The translations under genes and the position numbers were made by a program. Below the pieces are notes generated by a model that saw only the letters and a list, made by a program, of their open reading frames with translations, had not been told where the DNA came from and searched no databases. DNA of 64,000 nt from Caprella mutica (lineage: Eukaryota > Arthropoda > Malacostraca > Amphipoda > Caprellidae): the NCBI GenBank assembly GCA_947561585.1, contig CANNZV010000259.1:62001-126000 (forward strand). The letters are read 5' to 3'. This document shows, one piece after another, positions 59,285 through 64,000 of this stretch. Each line of letters begins with the position of its first letter. Within the stretch, counting starts at the first letter, position 1.

Positions 59285-60336
59285 ATATATTTTGACCTGA
59301 AAAAAAGCATATGACACTGCTTGGAAATATGGAATTCTCCAAAAACTCTATGATTTTGGACTTAGAGGAAATCTCCCCCTCTTCTTGAGGGGATTTCTCT
59401 CAAACCGACGAATCAAGGTACCAGTTGGAAATAGCTACTCTGATGAGAAACCTGTTCAAGAAGGCATTCCACAAGGTAGCGTGCTAAGCTGCACCTTGTT
59501 CATGATTGCCATCAATGATATATGCGATGCTATCCCAAATAATGTTCATAAAACTTTATATGTTGATGATTTCACAATTTATGCTTCTGAAGCAACGACT
59601 AGGATGATTGAAAGAAGACTGCAAGTTGCAATGGCCAATTTAGATAAATGGTGCAATAAGACTGGTTTTCAGTTTTCTGCACCAAATACTGTAAGCCTCC
59701 ATATTTGTAGAAAGAGGAACTGTCCAAGAATGAACCTTAATTTGTCAATCTTTAAAAATCCTATTGCAAGTGTTGATCTGGTCAAGTACCTTGGTGTTAT
59801 ATTCGATAAAGGATTGACTTGGAAACCTCACATCAACCAATTGAGAGCTAGAACCTTTAAAACCTTGGACTTGTTAAAATACCTTACCCCATAAAAGGTG
59901 TGTATCTTTGCTAAGACTATATATAATGCTCTTGAAGCCTATGATTGAGTACGGTATTGAAGTTTTCTCATCTATAGCTAAGACGTACATTCACCAAATA
60001 GAAGTACTTCAGAACTCTGCCATTAGAATTGCCACTGGAGCATTCAAAAGCTCCCCAATCCCCAGTATCCACTCATACTCTGGCATCAAACCACTTAAAT
60101 ACTTCATAGAATCCAAAATGGTAAACTACTACTTGAGAGTCAAAGTAAATGAATTCCACCGTCTACTTGCAATACTGGACAATGAACATCCTCCTAAAAG
60201 CTACCTGGCAAGAACTAAACTACTCGCACAAGAATATGACTTTAATCTGAATTACCTCCTGGCAGAACCTTACCCTGATGACTCTCCATGGGAAAGAAAA
60301 AATATTGAAATATGCACAGAAATGTACGAACATTAA
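59285..60336 (+). pseudogene. LINE reverse transcriptase remnant (N-terminal half deleted)
   Basis: It resumes at YFDLKKAYD-like sequence (with a frameshift) near 59300, so the earlier RT motifs are deleted. It keeps EGIPQGSVLSCTLF and the YVDD box (59559-59570), then KYLGVIFDKGLTWKPH. A stop near 59892 separates it from the thumb-like part (59908-60336; MLLKPMIEYGIEV, QNSAIRIATGAF). Confidence 0.7.
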
Positions 60337-60360
60337 AGAAATAAAAATACCCCACAGGAA

Positions 60361-61219
60361 ATGAAATACAAATATGAACAACATTTGATGCAACATACTA
60401 ACCAATTCAATATATTCACAGATGGTTCCAAAATTGAGAATGGTGTTGGCTATTCTTATTCCGTTGATGACAATATCATATCTACAACAATCTCTCCTAT
60501 TGCCACCAACTTCACTGCAGAACTTCTTGCCATACTTGATGCTATCATATACGTTAAGAATCATAACAACCACCCAAATATCAATATAATCACAGATTCA
60601 AAATCGGCCATACAAGCAAAAGACAAATATAATAATAGAAATCCAATCGTTAACCAAATAATCTTTCAAATAACTCAATCTGACAAACTTATGAATCTCT
60701 GTTGGGTACCCAGTCACTGCGGTGTCCCAGGTAATGGAGCGGTTGACACTGCAGCTAGACCAGCTGCCTCCAACCCATCAATATCTAATAAGAAGATACC
60801 TAGAGATGATTTTAAGTCCAATATAAAGCAACAATCAAAATCCGATGCAAAAACTCTTGGCAAGCAATCAATAAAAATAAACTCAGAACAATAAAAGACA
60901 ATATTACGCCACTTCAAATTAGCTATTTGAATACATATTATTAGAGAGGGTTGTGTGCCGAATTAGGATCGGTCACACAGCCCTAACTCACGGTTTCCTC
61001 ATGTCTAATGAGGCGCCACCTGAATGTCAATATTGCAATGTTCCACTCACAGTCCACCATATTATAATGATTAGTCCACACTATACTATTGTCAGAAGAA
61101 CTTTTGGTAATGCCTCTTATAAACAGTTATTGAATGACCATATGGACAAATATGGAAAATTTATAGTTTTATCTTTCAAACTGGTCTGCTACATCAGTTA
61201 TAATAGAATGATAATGTAA
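60361..61219 (+). pseudogene. LINE RNase H and terminal zinc-knuckle remnant
   Basis: RNase H motifs are IFTDGSK, TAELLAILDAI, ITDSKSA and WVPSHCGVPGN (60361-60894). A frameshift leads to RIRIGHTALTHGFL and CQYCNVPLTVHHI (about 60960-61060), the usual end of such LINEs, in which the final Cys is replaced (HHIIMIS). Confidence 0.7.
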
Positions 61220-61990
61220 TATATTTATTATTATTTTTTTTTAAATCTTGATAATGTAATTTAACAAACTCGTTCCAATATAACCTAACTACTGAATCGC
61301 CATTAGTAGCGGCTGTGGTTGTTAAACTCCAATATTATATTAATAATAATGCATGAAACTTGGTGGGACGATTGGTCATTATCTATTCACCAGTTTTAAA
61401 TATTTTGAGAGAATGGGTCAAAGCAGCAGCAAAGGTATGCGCTCTATTGAGTGCCCATAATCTAGTTCTTAATATTTTTTAATTAAAAAATTTAGAGATC
61501 ACAATTAAAAAACTCGCTTAACGATCTTAGGAATTTCGAGCTAAACAGATTAGCTGCTATAAATTTTTCTGTAAACCAAACCCTATTGAGTATATAGACT
61601 TGTCGCAAGTACGATTTGAGTAAAAAAATTGAAGATATTGAAATAAACAAAAAATGAAGCCATCTTCCAGAATTGGGAGGTTATTACACAACATTATGTC
61701 ATTCGAAGGGACCAAAGGACCGCCCTGGCTATGACGAAGCCATCTACCACAAACGGGAGGCTATACAGAAACAAACCAAGTTCCCCCTTCCTCCACTATT
61801 CGCATCCCTGACCCACTTTTATATGAATTTTTTGATGTTTTATTTTATTAAACTGTTTTCCAGCGACCTCAAGTAAAAAAAATCGGTACAACTTGCAAAA
61901 AACCACTTTACAATCCCCTCAATAATATTGCTTGAAGGCAAAATAATCAAGCAACTCAAAACTCAACTATATTTGTTATCTCATCTCAGG

Positions 61991-62306
61991 CATCTTTCCC
62001 TTGCTAAAGACAAACTAGTCCTGACCCACAAAGTCTAGGCCAAATAATAAAATTAGACCTACTGCAGCTATTAAAACAGTAAGTTATACACTTGGTATCG
62101 GATCCCAAAAAATAATTCAAATATTACAGATACCAATTACTTTTTCAAGTTAGGTAGTATATATAGGTAATAAGTTTTCAATTGAACATTAATAGCATAT
62201 ACATATATTCATCCGATAGTTATACGATTGGAAGAAATTAAGATACTATTTAAATAATACTATAATACCTGAATTAGGTAGTCTCTATTCATTTATAGTT
62301 TTATTT
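61991..62306. other. No gene recognised
   Basis: AT-rich sequence, no readable protein or clear repeat. Confidence 0.4.
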
Positions 62307-62307
62307 T

Positions 62308-62720
62308 ACCTACTTCGATAGTTACACTGTGCTACCTACTTTGATAATTACACTGTGCTACCTACTTCGATAATTACACTGTGCTACCTACTTCGATAGG
62401 GGCACTGTGCTACCTACTTTGATAGGGGCAATGTGCTACCTACTTTGATAGTTACACTGTGCTACCTACTTTGATAGGGGCACTGTGCTACCTACTTTGA
62501 TAGGTGCACTGTGCTACCTACTTCGATAGGTACACTACACTACCTACTTCGATTGGTACACTACACTACCTACTTCGATTGGTACACTGCACTACCTACT
62601 TCGATTGGTACACTGCACTACCTACTTCGATTGGTACACTGCACTACCTACTTCGATTGGTACACTGCACTACCTACTTCGATTGGTACACTGCACTACC
62701 TCGATAGGTACACTGTACCT
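62308..62720. repeat. 26-bp minisatellite
   Basis: About sixteen copies of actgtgctacctacttcgat followed by agg, att or aat variants. Two sub-families are arranged in blocks: the first (to about 62530) with tgtgctacc and variable ggggc/ttac ends, the second with cactacc and gattggtaca. Short frames across it are artefacts. Confidence 0.9.
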
Positions 62721-62735
62721 AATTTCAATAACACA

Positions 62736-63363
62736 AAAATGTTCTAACTAATGAAATTAATAGGTATTACACTGAGCAAGTGGCACCTGTGGAGCGCACT
62801 TCTGATGTTAGCCAATGCATTATTATATTATTATGAAGCCTTGTAATGACCTAGGCAACAATCTTAGTTATAAATACCTAGGTAGCTACCTAATCCTATC
62901 CCTTGAATATTTTAAAGACCCAGGTACATCATTATATGTAAAACTTTATATAAATTATTGGTACATTTAAGTTAGTGATTTTAACAACAAATACATACCT
63001 AGAACTAATATTTTTGGTGACTTTGGCTTGAACATTATATTTCTAAAAAGTAATTGGTATTGGACTTGGTATCGGTTACCAGAATTGTAAAGTAACTATA
63101 ATTGGTACTGGTATTGGTTACTAATGTGGTATTGGTGGATCTCTACTGTAAAAACAAGAAAAGAGGAAGTTTCTAAATCAACAGGGTATGACCTCCAAAT
63201 ATAATTGACAATTTAATGAATGCTTTACCTCAGTTGATACCTTTAGTAATGAAACTTCTGTTTGCCTCTTGTCTAACTGATAATATTGAGTGCATCACTC
63301 AAATAGGACATGCTTGAACCAAGACAATATTATCTCCAAAGCACTTTCTTCTCCACAACCAAA
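62736..63363. other. No gene; GGTATT-rich patch at 63055-63145
   Basis: The patch has many ttggtattgg / ggtatcggt words, which look like a decayed simple repeat. Nothing else is recognisable. Confidence 0.4.
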
Positions 63364-64000
63364 TCCACAGCATTCATGAACTTCACTATACTACAATGGA
63401 ATATGTGAAATTTTATTCCTAAAAACCTTACCTACAATCAGCTATTGATACACTGAAACCTCTTATACTAGTTCTCTTGAGAATTTCAACAGAAAATAAC
63501 ACACAGATTCATTTTCCACCATTAAGGAAAGATGTTGCATTATTTATTCACAAGTCGCTACAATTTTCTGCTGTTCAACTCAATACGCCATTAGAAGCAA
63601 TAGCAGCAAAAATCTTCTTTGAAATCAACCCATTACAATAGTGTCTTTATACATACCACCAGACTATCTATCTACTGTCAGATCTTCATATATATTTACT
63701 ATTTAGAAAATCTTCTTTACCAACTGACTTCACCTTTTAATAAAAGCAGATCTTAATGCTTATCACCCCAGTTTGGGTCTCCCAAGCCTAATGCTAGAGG
63801 AAGTTCATTAGTAGTATTAAACACTGGAGAACCAATATATCTCTAGTATCAAGGAAACTTTAGGCATATAGATATCACTGTATGCACTACTGATATTGCT
63901 AGCAAATTCCAATGGCACCCTCATCCTGATCTTCTGAACAGTGATCATTTCCCACTGATCATAACAACATCCTTTTCTATTAATAACTGATACACTCAAT
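63364..64000 (+). pseudogene. Second, decayed copy of the RNase H LINE (5' part of ORF2), cut by window end
   Basis: The sequence follows 49715-50310 closely at DNA level (for example ttccaccattaaggaaagat, ctcaatacgccattagaagc, gctagcaaattccaatggca). It has small deletions and stops in the endonuclease region and continues past the window. Confidence 0.75.

Larger units (their letters stand above)
56211..61349 (+). mobile_element. I-like LINE, defective, with 13-bp target duplication
   Basis: It is flanked by TGCATGAAACTTG at 56198-56210 and 61350-61362. It starts CCCCCTCAGGCCATCC and ends in a short TAA-type tail (attaataataa). TAA-type tails and RNase H are known for I-group LINEs. Total length 5,139 bp. 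Confidence 0.75.
55380..61990. repeat. Host repeat with tandem and inverted subunits, split by an I-like LINE
   Basis: Outside the LINE, 55930-56210 and 61350-61440 contain about three degenerate units of about 110-125 bp (words: ctgaaatttg, attggtcaat, gaaccat, gggtcaaag, aaggtca). Sequence at about 55660-55815 recurs inverted at about 61496-61605 (word cgatcttagg/cctaagatcg). This looks like a nonautonomous DNA element with inverted subterminal repeats and an internal minisatellite. Outer ends are not defined and no protein is readable, including the short frame at 61673-61876. Confidence 0.4.

Noticed and set aside
61673..61876. Small protein of 67 residues
   Set aside because: No motif, no splice or upstream context, and it lies in decayed repeat DNA.
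62308..62720. CRISPR-like array
   Set aside because: Units are adjacent without unique spacers, and the window is eukaryotic; it is a minisatellite.

Overview
The window is eukaryotic and most likely comes from an insect. It is AT-rich, it has GT-AG introns, and it carries piggyBac, BEL/Pao, I-like LINE and hAT/PIF-type relics. Frequent taggtacct-type words would fit an aphid-like hemipteran, but that placement is a weak inference. I recognise no bacterial gene and no RNA gene.

Bases 1-32071 are read here as one gene on the + strand. At least 47 exons splice with fully compatible phases into an open frame of about 6,738 codons. It ends at the TAG at 32069-32071; the 5' end lies upstream of the window. 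The gene is built in layers: (i) the tail of one module (exons 1-3); (ii) three tandem copies of a seven-exon cysteine-rich module (1279-12056); (iii) five copies of a shortened four-exon module (12138-25230), which is the same module without its first three exons; (iv) expanded low-complexity segments. These segments are Thr/Pro-rich, then KPIRPI, GRPVRP and GHKHGK arrays (strongly cationic), followed by a 5.3 kb exon of about fifty acidic, Tyr-rich repeats. A final cysteine exon closes the protein. Most exons end in a C-x5-C-x(11-18)-C-x(12-16)-C pattern resembling the core of peritrophin-type chitin-binding (CBM14) domains. A furin-like KRTKRR motif sits exactly between the cationic and anionic parts. 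I infer a giant secreted structural, mucin- or glue-like precursor. This is the most interesting object in the window.

Bases 32072-64000 contain no host gene that I can support; they are a transposon graveyard. In order: a piggyBac relic (about 32.47-33.45 kb); a degraded BEL/Pao element with a polypurine tract and a probable 3' LTR start (33.85-37.8 kb); a 699-bp PIF/Harbinger-like MITE (39166-39864); a purine-biased LINE with a PHD-finger ORF1 (broken by a MITE) and an intact endonuclease/RT ORF2 (about 40.5-46.3 kb); a mosaic of small elements, inverted repeats and a 21-bp minisatellite (46.47-48.95 kb); an I-like LINE with RNase H that is split by a 598-bp hAT-like element (48.95-54.0 kb); more small elements (54.0-55.2 kb); a repeat with tandem and inverted subunits that hosts an I-like LINE flanked by a 13-bp target duplication (55.4-62.0 kb); a 26-bp minisatellite (62.3-62.7 kb); and the start of another copy of the RNase H LINE (63.4 kb to the end).

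Several small elements share CCAGTCTG ends and/or a GTAACATAGGAATTAATTC core. Three of them have perfect 8-bp target duplications.
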